Part shown: piece by piece, positions 11,960 to 23,328 of the stretch
Layout: each line of letters starts with the position of its first letter
Position numbering within the stretch: position 1 is the stretch's first letter
Notes under the pieces: generated by a model
Told to the model about the DNA's origin: nothing
Seen by the model: the letters and a program-made list of their open reading frames with translations, nothing else
Databases searched by the model: none
Assembly (NCBI GenBank): GCA_037127255.1
Contig: JBANSL010000010.1
Location: 29,344,620 to 29,408,619 of the forward strand
Direction of reading: 5' to 3'
DNA: 64,000 nucleotides
Source of the DNA: Persicaria tinctoria
Lineage: Eukaryota > Streptophyta > Magnoliopsida > Caryophyllales > Polygonaceae
Position numbers and translations under genes: made by a program

Positions 11960-14597
11960 TGTAACGGCCCGGGATTATGATTCCCAGGTTACGTTTCGAG
12001 GGATAAAACCCCTCGTAAGGACCTTGTGCCCCGAGTACAGGTTGAAGGTTTCAAACTTACTTTAACGTTTTCAAAGGGGGATTTCATACCCAAAATCGAA
12101 GGGATCGTTGGAATCCCCGGGGAAGTCCCCTGTACCTGTCGTAAATCTAAGCGTGGAAATCGGAAATAGTGCAACTAGCGGAAATAAGCGTAATACAAGA
12201 GGGTGCCACGGCAGAGCCGGGTCAAAACGGAGTCAAGTATAAATCCAAAATATAATCAGAGTCTAGTGAAGTCTATACTCCAACGCTCACTCTCCGCCGA
12301 CAAAATGACCCGCGCAAATAGGCAAAGAGCACCGATAGGATGAACATAGATAATACCTAAAAAAATTGATATGGGGCGGGATCAGATCGATGCCCACTTC
12401 TCTGCATCCCAACCATAAGCACACATATACGCTATTCCTAATAAAGATGCTTCTAGATGCATGGCGGAATAGTAACACACTAACATGCTCCTAAGATCAA
12501 GTGCATAATAATAATAATAAGGCCTTAGCACAGAATACCAAGTGGTATATCCCTCTCCTACCTCCACCCCTTCCGATAGGTGGAGACTGGCCAGCTCGTG
12601 AATGCATTCATTCATAATTGGGCGGCACGCATGCCTAACCCGCTCCACAATAAAGCCCGCAGGCATATAATAAAAGGAAGTGCATGACTCGATTGACTCA
12701 GGGTACCCGATGAAGCTGGGCTACCCTATGACCCTAGCAATGACTCTAGTTACTTCACAGATAACGGTCGTTCTGTTTACATACGCATAAAGAAATAGGA
12801 TGCTCAACGATCAATGCAACCTAGCATGGTACTACATGGCATGCTGATCATGAATGCAACACCTAGTATATCATGCACCTATAGCAGGGAATCACTCTAT
12901 TCAATCTGAGTAAGCTCCGAAGAGACTTACCTGGTATCGCAGAACAGCGAAAGGCAATCAACCAGGCAATATGAATCCAACACGTCACAAATGATCACCT
13001 AACAAGTATAAGTACATGTATGAGTCTATCTCTAAGGCACACAAAGCATAGAATTATCACACATATAACTTCACAACTTAACATAACAACCGTCACATCA
13101 TCATTTCCATAATATCAACTTTATCTCGTAATCTATCATCTCAACATCTCACAAGCATACTCAATATAATTCTCCAATTCACCAACTTAGGATAATCCCC
13201 ATTTCATACTTAACCAATTTGCATGCCATCATTTCAAAATCTTACTTAGCATATAATTGCACATCTTCATCATAAACATCTAACATTTAACCACAATAAT
13301 AAATCACCACAATATCACATATTAAATCTCAAACAACATCTTATATTTTAACCCTAATAATATTACATACTACTTCTAACATCTTTATAAAATATTTATA
13401 AAATCCCAACAATATTCATTAAATCAAAACATTCATTTTTAATTTACCAAACCAACCTCACTTTATTAAAATTACCAAAAACCACCCACTTATTTTATAA
13501 AAGTCCAACCCGGCCCCCTTGTTTTAATTAAACCAAACCGGGCCCTTCAAAAGTTAGTCCCAAAGAAGCTTCCCATTTGTTTCTTTCAATTCAACGAGCT
13601 GGAGGTTTAAAAGAGGAAGGGGGGCCCACGCACACAGGGAGGAAGGAAGGAACGAGGAGGAAGGAAGAGAGCTCACCGAGAGGGCTCCGAAGCTTCGTCG
13701 GAGTTCGTCGGGATCTCGATGGACTCGCCGGAGTCTCGATCCGCGCTAGCTCGGCCTAGGACGGAAGAACGGGGGTTAAAGGCGGTGCTTTTCACAGCTC
13801 GAAGTCGAATGGAAAGGGAAACGAGCCTTACCGGGGTTCTCGGAGAAAACAGGGAGGAAGGAGAAGGGAAGAGGTGCTGCTCGGCGGCGGTGGTGGCTCC
13901 GGCTGCTGCTGGTGGCGACGGCGGCGCTCCGGGGAGGAGGTGGTGCGGCAGTGGTGGAGGTGGCGGTGGTGAGGTGTGGCGGTGGTGAGGTGCGGCGGTG
14001 GTGGAAATGGCGTGAGGAAGCTCAAGAACCAGTTTTTGCTTGTGAAATGTCGAGAGAGAGAAGGAGAGAGAAGAGGAAGAATCAACACAAATCTGATTTT
14101 TCCAAAGGTCAAATTGCACATAAAAGGTCCATTTTTTTGTGAAGAGTGAGGTATTGTTTGTTTGCCAAAATAAGGGGGTCAAAGAGTGGGGGAAGGAAAG
14201 GAGAGGATAAGATTTTACTATAATTAGGAGGTGATGAGTTGGATTAGGATAAGAGAAAGCAAAAAGAGAGGGAGGGGAGGTGAGGATAAGATTTTACTAT
14301 AATTAGGAGGTGATGAGTTGGATTAGGATAAGAGAAAGCAAAAAGAGAGGGAGGGGAGGTGAGGATAAGATTTTACTATAATTAGGAGGTGATGAGTTGG
14401 ATTAGGATAAGGATTCGGAATATGACGGAATTGAGAGCTCGGGTCGGGGATTTAAATTTCCGCTGATTGATCGTTCAAAACCGAAATGAAAGACGGAATT
14501 GATTTTTAAATCGGAAAATTTGGGTCGGAATTTATTTTAAATTCATTTTGATTTTCTTTTTCCGAAAATTAATATTTTAAAAATCCGAGCCTTTACA
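11960..14597 (-). repeat. 5' LTR of Tekay-like element (2638 bp)
   Basis: It runs tgtaacggccc...cctttaca on the + strand, so it is a perfect TGTAA...TTACA inverted terminus. It is the only complete copy of this LTR in the window. It carries the 79-bp minisatellite at 14203-14412 and a GC-rich simple-repeat block at about 13870-14010. Confidence 0.93.
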
Positions 14598-15131
14598 TTA
14601 TGCATGACTCTAGAGAGTCTCACTTTGCAGCTCTTAACCGCATCATAGGGTACATTCAGGGTACCACTTCTCTTGGCACCGCTATCACCCTATCCGCTTC
14701 TCCTCTATCTGTGGTTGCTTATACAGATACTGATTGGGCTGGCTATCCAGATACCAGACAGTCTACATCCAGATAATGCGTGTTCCTCATCGACTCTCTT
14801 GTATCTTGGTCTTCTAAGCGCCAACATGTGGTTTCCCGCTCTAGTGCTGAAGGGGAATATCGCGGTGTTGCCAATGTTGTCGTTGAGTGCACCTGGCTTC
14901 GCAACCTATTGTTTGAGCTTCATTGTCCTCTGATTTAGGCGTCTATAGTGTATACGGACAATGTTAGTGCTACATACCTTGCTCACCACCCAGTTCACCA
15001 TCAGAGAACCAAATGTCCCCTCCCCGTACCAGTATGCAGACATATTCACCAAGGGATTGTCTCGCCATTTATTTCTTGATTTTAGATCCAATCTCACTAT
15101 TCGTTGCCCTCCTGTTTTGACTTAAGGGATA
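14598..15131 (+). pseudogene. Ty1/Copia RNase H fragment
   Basis: Translation from 14600 gives MHDSRESHFAALNRIIGYIQ, then VVAYTDTDWAGYPDTR, VSWSSKRQHVVSRSSAEGEY and NVVVECTWLRNLL. These are hallmark segments of Copia RNase H, with in-frame stops (for example after QSTSR) and a shifted end. The left part is missing because the Tekay-like element sits here; the remainder should be upstream of the window. The polypurine-like ttaagggat precedes the LTR at 15132. Confidence 0.9.
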
Positions 15132-15254
15132 TGTTAGATAGAATATATGTATAGGCCCAATTACCCAATTGTAATCAGGGTTAACTATCTTGTACTCCTA
15201 TATATATTCCAATAATAGCGAAGGCAACCCCAACGGGGATTATTCACTCTGACA
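15132..15254 (+). repeat. Copia 3' LTR (about 123 bp)
   Basis: It starts TGTTAGA right after a purine tract and ends TCTGACA, a near-perfect inverted terminus. A TATA-like tatatatat box lies at about 15199-15207. The right boundary is inferred from the terminus alone, since no second LTR is in the window. Confidence 0.65.
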
Positions 15255-15493
15255 GCAACGACCCGGGCTTCAAGGTAGAGAACAAGTGTGCGGATCGAGC
15301 TAGGGATTTGGAGGCGCTGATTACGGTCAAGAATACTGCATGGTTGGTTGATTTTAGGTTGATATCGACCATCTTGGAGGGTTTGATCTTCTCTAGGAAC
15401 GATTTTATCGGTTATTTTCCGGATGAGGGAGGATTCCGAGTCGTTCGATATCAAACATATATAATAGATCCATTCAACCACTTCAGGAATTGA
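15255..15493 (+). pseudogene. Unrecognised gene fragment beside Copia LTR
   Basis: An open frame reads NDPGFKVENKCADRARDLEA, then ITVKNTAWLVDFRLISTILE and FSRNDFIGYFPDEGGFRVVR, ending at a stop at 15493. The composition and lack of simple repeats look protein-like, but I recognise no family. It has no start codon of its own before 15308 and lies directly after the inferred Copia LTR end. It may be the coding sequence into which the Copia element inserted, or a captured exon. Confidence 0.35.
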
Positions 15494-15840
15494 AAGACAT
15501 GCCAGATTGCTTCAACCGCAAGGATTGAAAAAAACATCTACTTCAAGGGATATGATGAATTGATTTAATTGCTTCGGGGATAACTTCTGGGGATATGACA
15601 GATTGATTCAATTGCTTCAGGGATTGAAATTAGTTTATATCCGCTTCAGGTGATATTACTATTTAATTGATTCAATCAAATTCAGGATTGAAATTAATTT
15701 ATCCGCTTCAGGGGATATTACAAATTTGCTTTATTCAGTGATAGAAATGAAATCAATTTATCCACTTCAAAGAATATTACAAATTTGATTCATTGATATT
15801 AGTTTATCCACTTCAGAGGACACCAATTATACAAAATGAT
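15494..15840. repeat. Degenerate ~80-100 bp repeats with a 'cttcagggatat' core
   Basis: The words (c)cgcttcagg(g)gatat, gattgaaatta and tttatcc recur at about 15525, 15580, 15625, 15700 and 15765-15810 with decaying similarity. No coding content. Confidence 0.6.
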
Positions 15841-16958
15841 AAAGCAAGATAAATATATGCTACCGATGTCGTCATCTATATAAATATATATTATAAAATA
15901 CTAAAGCAGATGCCTCTGGTGCGATTTCGCGTCCACATAATTTTTTGGATTAAAACGGGATTATTTCTACTTACGTGTCATTTTCTGAATTAAATTGGTA
16001 TTATATTTTTGGGCCACATCAATTAATAAATCAATATAGTTAGGTAAAAAGCTTATCTTTCTAGATCACTTATCAATTAAATTTTATACCAATTAAATTT
16101 TTTCAATTAATTAATATAATATAACAATATAGGTTGATGATAAGATTTTACCAAATAAAATCTCGCTCAAATTTAAATCACCTCTATTTTTATATAGTAT
16201 ATAAATAAATATATCACAAATCCAATCCATGAACACATTTCTAATCATCTTTACGATTAAAACTCAAAAACCCACAAAAATTGTACAAAATCAATAATTA
16301 TAACTCTTCAATAACATAATTAATTATTCAGTTTGAAGATTCACAAATATAATATACCACTGCAATATTATAAATATTTATGAAGATCTATATATATATT
16401 AATATACTAAAACAAAGGTCCGAAGCGGATTTTGATGCGATTCATATACGTGGCATATATTCTGGATTAAAATGTTGTTATTTTTTCATACGTTTCATAT
16501 TCTGGATTAATATGATATTATCTTTTTGACACATTGTAATTAATAAGCCAATATAATCATAGCTTAATTAGTTAGAAAACTTATATTTTTAGATTAAATT
16601 ATCTATTCAATATTTGGTCAACTATTCTACATTTTAGATAAAATCTCTTACAATTAAAAAAGCGGTTGATTTGATTAATGTTTACAATGATTTTTTTTAA
16701 AATAAAAAACTAAAATTTATAATAACATGCACTTGCTATGATTTTATCTGAAAAAATTGCATCGTGTATTCTTTCTTTCACATAAATATGAAATAATTTA
16801 AATAATCAATCAACACTAACACTATCTTTTAGAAGGACGCGGTTTTATATAATCAAGCCTATGTAATATTTGGTGCAAAGATAGATGCAATCTGTATGAA
16901 GGATTACATGTGATTGAATATCTTGTGCGGAGGTTTTATATAACTTATTCCATATTAT

Positions 16959-18691
16959 AGGGGTATTTGCAAAACTAAACCAAATACCCGAACTCCTTTG
17001 CACCATCTATCCCCTATCCAAACAAATTGCAAAAATGTAACCCTCCCCCTCAATATCCCCCGTTACCTCCACTGTTGTAGCCAGTGGAGAGAGAGAGTCT
17101 GCAGAGGAGAGAGAGGACACAGGATCTCGTCACCCATTCAAAACACTTTCTCTCTATGCCTCTCTCCATCGAAGAGCTCCATTGAAGAGCTTATTTATTC
17201 TTTGATTTCTCTGTCTTCTATCTCTCTGCCTTCGAGGGTGACGGGATCTCCATGGAAGCTCGAATTCGTCCTGCGCCACTGGTGTGAACCATCGCTGGAG
17301 CACCGCTTTGGTGCCTTCGTCCTTCACCTTCGTTGTGATGGCTTTTCCAGGGCAATTCAAGGTGAGTGGAGGCCGGATTTGGAGTAGAGGAGATGGAATC
17401 GAAGTGGAGCAACCCTAACAGAGGCTTGGGGAACCGCTTTGTTTTTTTATTAATGAATGAACAATATATCAACTTTCCACTCTATGGTTTAATTATTACT
17501 GGACATCATTTGGTACTCTACTGGACACCCAATGATTTCCTACTGGACACCCTATGATTGTTTCCTGTCTTGCGTGTTGTTCAATGTTTCCATGGTTCTA
17601 GTGTCGCCCTCTCCCCTAAGCCCAGACGGTAAAAAGAGAGAGGACAAAGGGGATAAGACAGAGATAGAGGGGGGCAGAGTGACGCTAAGGAGGAATTAAT
17701 ATAATTTGAATTAAATCTTAAGTTTCAGAGAAAAATCATCAAAACAATATAATTTGAATTAAATCATAAGTTTCAGAGAAAAACCATCGAAGAAGAAGCA
17801 AGTGAAAAAGAAAAGTAAAGTTGCAGAGAAGAGAGAGAGATTAGTGAGGATAGGACAGAGAGAGATGGAAGAGTGACAGTGAGGGGACATTAATATAATT
17901 TGAATTAAATCTTAAGTTTCAGATAAAACCCATCGAAGAAGAAGCAATTGGGTGGGGGTTTATTTGCAGAATGACATGTAAGCAGTTAGTTTTAACTGGA
18001 CACCCAAAACAAAACGACATGACACATATTGGAATCGAGTGGACATGAGTTATCAGAAAAACATATTCACCATCGACTTCAGATAGAAAATGGGTAAATT
18101 TGCTTCAGATACGAGGGAGACACCTCTCGCATAACCTTTATCGAAAGCAAACTTGCCCATTTTCTATCTGAAGTCGATGGAGAATATGTTTTTCTGATAA
18201 CTCATGTCCAGTCGATTCCAATATGTGTAATGTCGTTTTGCTTTGGGTGTCCAGTTAAAACTAACTGCTTACACGTCAACCTGCAAATAAACCCCCGCCC
18301 AATTGCTTCTTCTTCGAAGTGAAACAGCAACAGTAAAGACGCAGAGGAGAGATGACTCTTCCATCTCTCTCTGTCCTATCCTCACTGATCTCTCTCTCCA
18401 TTGCAACTTTATTTTTCTTTTTTCACACACACACTCACTCACTCTCTCTCTCTCCTTTGCAGGCTTTCTCTCTCCACCGAAGACTTTCTTTTACTTCTCT
18501 CTCTTTCACCCTTTTTGATTTTTGCCAGGTGTCAATCACTAGAAACCAAATGCCCCCCCCCCCCCCCCCCTCCCCACTTACCTGCTACCGGGAGAACTTT
18601 TTACCAAATATTCGATTTGACCTAATTTAAAACCGGGTTGGGTTAACCTTGCAAATAAACCGTTTTTTTGGGTTATTTTGTGCATTTCCCT
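16959..18691. mobile_element. Non-autonomous MULE with 9-bp TSD
   Basis: ccatattat occurs at 16950-16958 and again at 18692-18700. Between them the ends are inverted-similar: left AGGGGTATTTGCAAAACTAA, right (reverse complement) AGGGAAATGCACAAAATAA. A 9-bp TSD with GC-start ends is typical of Mutator-like elements. No transposase frame is visible. The interior holds short exon-like stretches (for example 17250-17390) that could be captured host sequence, and a very long internal hairpin. Confidence 0.75.
17795..18425. repeat. Internal long inverted repeat (arms ~300 bp)
   Basis: About 17795-18108 pairs with about 18140-18425. The inner arms are nearly identical (for example actggacaccca at 17996 against tgggtgtccagt at 18245, and cgacttcagatagaaaat against attttctatctgaagtcg). 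Pairing extends outwards through gataggacagagagagatgg to gaaaaagaaaa-type words. A 47-bp taatttgaattaaat...tttcag unit is repeated three times at about 17700, 17748 and 17890 in or beside the left arm, and the last copy is unpaired. Confidence 0.85.
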
Positions 18692-19013
18692 CCATATTAT
18701 ATTCACTAATTGACATGATTCTTAATTAAAAAGGTTATGGGATAAAATTTTACCGAATAAGATTATACTTATTATTTATTTAAGTTATGATTCATAAAAT
18801 GGTAATATTATAGGTTTTTAAATATTTATTTTTCAAAGTTTAGATTATAATATAATAATACAAATTAATACGAATATACAAATTAAAAATAATTTCGAAA
18901 CGATGATATAGCTTTACTGAAGCATCAATATATATTGATTGTATATTCTCTTCTTTAATTTTTATTATTATTTAAATTAATACGAAATATAACAACACTA
19001 ATGCTATATAATA

Positions 19014-19250
19014 CTCCCTCCGTTCAACAAAACTTGACGTTTTACTATTCATGCACGCTTTTTTAGGAGCTAAAAACTATATAAAATATCGACTTTTTAA
19101 ATAATTTGTTTTCACAATTTCGTAGTTATTATTAATAAGTACGAACTTGTTAAAAAAAAAAAATTTAAAAATGAATATTTTATATAGTTTTTATCATTCT
19201 AAAAAAGCGTGTGTGAATAGTAAACGACAAGTTTTGTTGAACGGAGGGAG
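19014..19250. mobile_element. Stowaway-type MITE (237 bp)
   Basis: Perfect terminal inverted repeats CTCCCTCCGTTCAACAAAAC / gttttgttgaacggagggag, flanked by TA on both sides (19012-19013, 19251-19252). These are the hallmarks of Stowaway (Tc1/Mariner) MITEs. The arms pair over much of the length. Confidence 0.95.
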
Positions 19251-19659
19251 TATAAAATATATATACCACGTCGCAAAGTTTTGTTCAATTATTTTACCTT
19301 TTACCATAAAATTTTGGTAAATATGTTATTCTACATTTTACATCAAATTGAATCTAATATATTTAAATATAAATATGCACCATCTTAATTTGATGATAAA
19401 TTTTGAGAAGATAAATCTGTATATAATTCTATATAAAATATACCATGTTGTAAAATTTTAGTCAATTATTTTACCTTTTAGATCAAATTGAATATAATAT
19501 ATTTAAATATAAATACATCATTAAATTTGGTGATATAATTAAATATTAATTTTTTTTATTAAGAAACCGCACAACAGGCGGGTACCGAATACTAGTCATA
19601 TATGTATAAGGAACATGTTGAATGGGTAGGTGAGGAGGTGTACCGATCCTTACTACACT

Positions 19660-21480
19660 TCTATATAAACTCTTAATTTAGAAGAGTTTAGGATGACGTG
19701 TCAAGCATAGAGGAATTTTAGGAATCTCGACCAATCAATTTTTTTTTTGCCATTTTTCTTTGATTTTCTTTAATTCTATTTTTTTTCTTCTTTTTCCTTT
19801 AATTTTTTTTTCTTTAATTTTACTAACTATCTATATCTATATCTATATAAACTCTTAATTTAGAAGAGTTTAGGATGACGTGTCAAGCTTAGAGGAATTT
19901 TAGGAATCTCGACCAATCATTTTTTTGCCATTTTTCTTTGATTTTCTTTAATTCTATTTTTTTTTTCTTCTTTTTCCTTTAATTTTTTTTCTTTAATTTT
20001 ACTAACTGTCTATATCTATATCTATATAAACTCTTAATTTAGAAGAGTTTAGGATGACGTGTCAAGCATAAAGGAATTTTAGGAGTCTTGATTGACCAAT
20101 CATTTTTTTTGCCATTTTTCTTTGATTTTCTTTAAAAAAAAATTCCTTTAATTTTTTTTCTTTAATTTTACTAACTATCTATATCTATCTATATAAACTC
20201 TTAATTTAGAAGAGTTTAGGATGACGTGTCAAGCTTAGATGAATTTTAGGAGTCTCGACCAATCATTTTTTTTTGCCATTTTTCTTTGATTTTCATTAAT
20301 TCTATTTTTTTTCTTCTTTTTTCTTTATTTATTTTTTCTTTAATTTTACTAACTATCTATATATCTATATAAACTCTTAATTTAGAAGAGTTTAGGATGA
20401 CGTGTCAAGCTTAGGAGAATTTTATGAGTCTCGACCAATCATTTTTTTTGCCATTTTTCTTTGATTTTCTTTAATTTTATTTTTTTCTTCTTTTTCCTTT
20501 AATTTTTTTTATTTAATTTTACTAACTATTGGGTTTAGTTCAAAACATTGATCTTAGCCTAAATTATAATTTTAGTAGTTTTTTCTCTCTAAAAAAACAA
20601 TCTATATCTATATAAACTCTTAATTTAGAAGAGTTTAGGATGACGTGTCAAACTTAGAGGAATTTTAGGAGTCTCGACCAATCATTTTTTTTTGCTATTT
20701 TTATTTGATTTTCTTTAATTCTATTTTTTTTCTTCTTTTTCCTTTAATTTTCTTTTTCTTTAATTTTACTAACTATCTATATCTATATAAACTCTTAATT
20801 TAGAAGAGTTTAGGATGACGTGTCAAGCTTAGAGAAATTTTAGAAGTCTCGACCAATCATTTTTTTTGCTATTTTTCTTTGATTTTCTTTAATTCTATAT
20901 TTTTTTCTTCTTTTTCCTTTAATTTTTTTCTTTAATTTTACTAACTATTGGGCTTAATTCAAAACATTGATCTTAGCCGAAATTATAATTTTAGTAGTTT
21001 TTTCTCTCTAAAAAAAACAATCTATATAAACTCTTAATTTAGAAGAGTTTAGGATGACGTGTCAAGCTTAGAGCAATTTTAGAAGTCTCGACCAATCATT
21101 TTTTTGCTATTTTTCTTTGATTTTCTTTAATTCTATATTTTTTTCTTCTTTTTCCTTTAATTTTACTAACTATTGGGCTTAATTCAAAACATTGATCTTA
21201 GCCAAAATTATAATTTTAGTAGTTTTTTCTCTCTAAAAAAAAATCTATATAAACTCTTAATTTAGAAGAGTTTAGGATGACGTGTCAAGCTTAGAGCAAT
21301 TTTAGAAGTCTCGACCAATCATTTTTTTTGCTATTTTTCTTTGATTTTCTTTAATTCTATATTTTTTTCTTCTTTTTCCTTTAATTTTTTTCTTTAATTT
21401 TACTAACTATTGGGCTTAATTCAAAACATTGATCTTAGCCGAAATTATAATTTTAGTAGTTTTTTCTCTCTAAAAAAACA
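19660..21480 (+). repeat. Nine-unit tandem array of a Helitron-5'-end-like unit
   Basis: Units begin (tctatat)ctatataaactcttaat and continue with a short palindrome (aactctt...aagagtt), then ggatgacgtgtcaa, tctcgaccaatca and a T-rich tail. The word aactcttaattt occurs at about 19668, 19850, 20029, 20196, 20372, 20615, 20790, 21029 and 21252. Spacing is 167-182 bp for short units and 223-243 bp for units that also carry a gggcttaattcaaaacattg segment. Confidence 0.92.
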
Positions 21481-21538
21481 ATGGGATTAATTCAAAACAT
21501 AAAATTAATAATATGAAAACATAAAATTAATATTAGTA

Positions 21539-21700
21539 ATCTATATCTATATATACTACTTCAATCGTTTTCTCTACCCATGATTTTAATTCAAAATATT
21601 TCATTATCTGAACTTTTACAATTATGTTATAATATTAATTTAATATATTAGTAAGATTTTATTTATAAAAAATCGCGCCATGGCACGTGGATCATACTAG
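21539..21700 (+). mobile_element. Helitron-like 3' end / possible 160-bp mini-Helitron
   Basis: A small hairpin (gcc-at-ggc at about 21678-21685) is followed 12 nt later by CTAG (21697-21700) and host T. TCTATATCTATATATACTAC at 21541 could be its own 5' end, or the array at 19660 may be the start of a longer element ending here. Confidence 0.45.
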
Positions 21701-21949
21701 TTTGTTATTATACCGAAAGAAATAGAATGAGTTGATGTGTTTATTGGAATTCCAAAGGTTAAATTTGGTGAATATCCATTTTTCATGTCAAAATTAAGTA
21801 AATGTCCATTTTTTTACAAAATTAAGTAAATGTCCATTTTTTCCAAAAATACCCCTCATTCCACATCCCTAACCCTTCCTCCTTTCCCCTTTGACCATTT
21901 TTAATTTTAACATTGACTAGTCAACTTCTGGTCAACGCCTGCATTTGAT

Positions 21950-23320
21950 GACAATTTTTTGGTGACAGTTGAGTATATTTTTCTGGTGATAGTTAATTGT
22001 GACAATTTTTTTGGTGACAATTGATTTTTTGTGACATTTTATTTTTTTCCGGTGACAGTTAGGGGAAAATCTTTTCTAGTGACAATTGATTTTCTTTTTT
22101 TCTTGTGATAATTGTTGGTGACAAATAAATTTGGGTGACAATTGATTTTCTTCAAGTGATAGTTGCCAGTAACACTTTTCCTCGGTGACAAATGAGGTTT
22201 TTCTGCTAATAGATATTTTCCTGATGACAATTGTTGGTGACAACTATTAATGACAAGGTTGATGACAATATATTGTCACCATGATATTGTAACCTTAAAA
22301 AATTGTCATCATAACATTATACATCACCAAGACATTATCACCAACTACAGAACACTGTTTTCATATTGTTTAATCAACCGTATTGTCACCAACTTATAAA
22401 AAACATTGTCACTAACCTCTTTTCAGTAATCTATTGACACCAGCAATAAAACAGTGTAACCAACCTATTTTCATCAAGCTTTGGTCAATAATCTATTGTC
22501 ACCAATTACAGAACTTTGTCATCAATCTAGTGTCAACCACCTATTTTTAGAAATTAATTGTCACCAATGACAAAACAGTGTCACCAACCAATTGTCACCA
22601 ACTACAAATCACTTTCATCAAACTAAAATGTTTACAATGCTAATGTTATCACATTTGTCATCTAATATTAACCATTTTTGTTACAAAACCGAAACCCTAG
22701 AACAAGGGGATCTTAGACCCAAGAGGGGTTAAACCTAAGTAGACGAAAATTTGATGTACAATACCAATGTTATCAGATTTGTCATCTAATATTAACACAT
22801 TTTTGTTATGAAACTGAAACCCTAGAACTAGGGGAGCATAGACCCTAGAGGGGCTAAACTTGAGCAAACGAATAATTCGATGTACAATACTATAATGGCA
22901 TCACATTTCTCATCTAATATTAACGCATTTTTGTTACAATAATAACCCTAAGTAGATGAAATTTGATGTAAAGTTTAACTTTTTAATACTTATTTGTCAG
23001 ACTACAAAATATTGTCACCAACCTATTGTCAACAACTACGAAACACTGTCATCAAATTATTTTCACCAACAAGTGAACAATGTCACCAAACATTGTCACA
23101 AACCAATTGTCACCAACTTAAAAACATTGCCACCAATCTATTATCCCTAAATAGAGAACATTATCACCACCTTCTATTGTCACCATATTATTACAAAGTC
23201 TTTTTTTTTTCGGTGATAGTTAGGGGGGAATCTTTTTTGGTGACAATTAATTATTATTTTTTGTGACAATTGATGGTGGAATTTTTTCTTGTGGAACAAT
23301 GTCACCATATTATTTTTTCG
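21950..23320. repeat. Degenerate GTGACAATT / ATTGTCACC repeat field (left part)
   Basis: From about 21950 to 22260 the motif reads ggtgacaatt on the + strand. From about 22265 to 23320 its reverse complement attgtcacca dominates, so the field is a giant imperfect inverted repeat. Spacing is irregular (about 20-50 bp). A short return to the first orientation occurs at about 23205-23280, just before the LARD. Confidence 0.85.
22630..22975. repeat. ~127-bp tandem repeat, ~2.7 units
   Basis: tacaatgctaatgttatcac (22631), tacaataccaatgttatcag (about 22757) and tacaatactataatggcatc (about 22886) start units sharing catctaatattaac, gaaaccctagaac and gatgaaatttgatg-like words. Confidence 0.8.
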
Positions 23321-23328
23321 GACATATT

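Larger units (their letters stand above)
3289..14597 (-). mobile_element. Tekay/Del-like Ty3/Gypsy chromovirus retrotransposon
   Basis: The element is oriented on the - strand: 5' LTR at 11960-14597, PBS 11944-11955, gag-pol 11475 down to 6641, polypurine region just right of 5895, 3' LTR ending at 5895. Domain order Gag-PR-RT-RNase H-INT-chromodomain and the long LTRs fit the Tekay/Del clade. Over 2607 compared bases the two LTRs differ at only about four places that I noticed, so the insertion is very young. Its right flank (ttatg...) is the RNase H of a Copia element. The left end is displaced by the small retroelement and probably lies upstream of the window, so the TSD cannot be checked. 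Confidence 0.92.
15875..19595 (+). mobile_element. Candidate non-autonomous Helitron (with nested insertions)
   Basis: The right end has the classical Helitron layout: a short GC hairpin (ccgc-acaacag-gcgg, 19567-19581) about 10 nt before CTAG (19592-19595), followed by host T. Two left-end candidates start TCTATATA after an A: 15875 and 16387. Both continue into tac(t)aaa(g/a)ca... GC-containing words like many plant Helitron 5' ends, so two overlapping or nested copies are possible. No Rep/helicase is encoded. A MULE (16959-18691) and a Stowaway MITE (19014-19250) sit inside. Start uncertain. Confidence 0.5.

Noticed and set aside
22956..23266. Repetitive His/Gln/Asn-rich frames
   Set aside because: Translation of the ATTGTCACC repeat field, not a protein.
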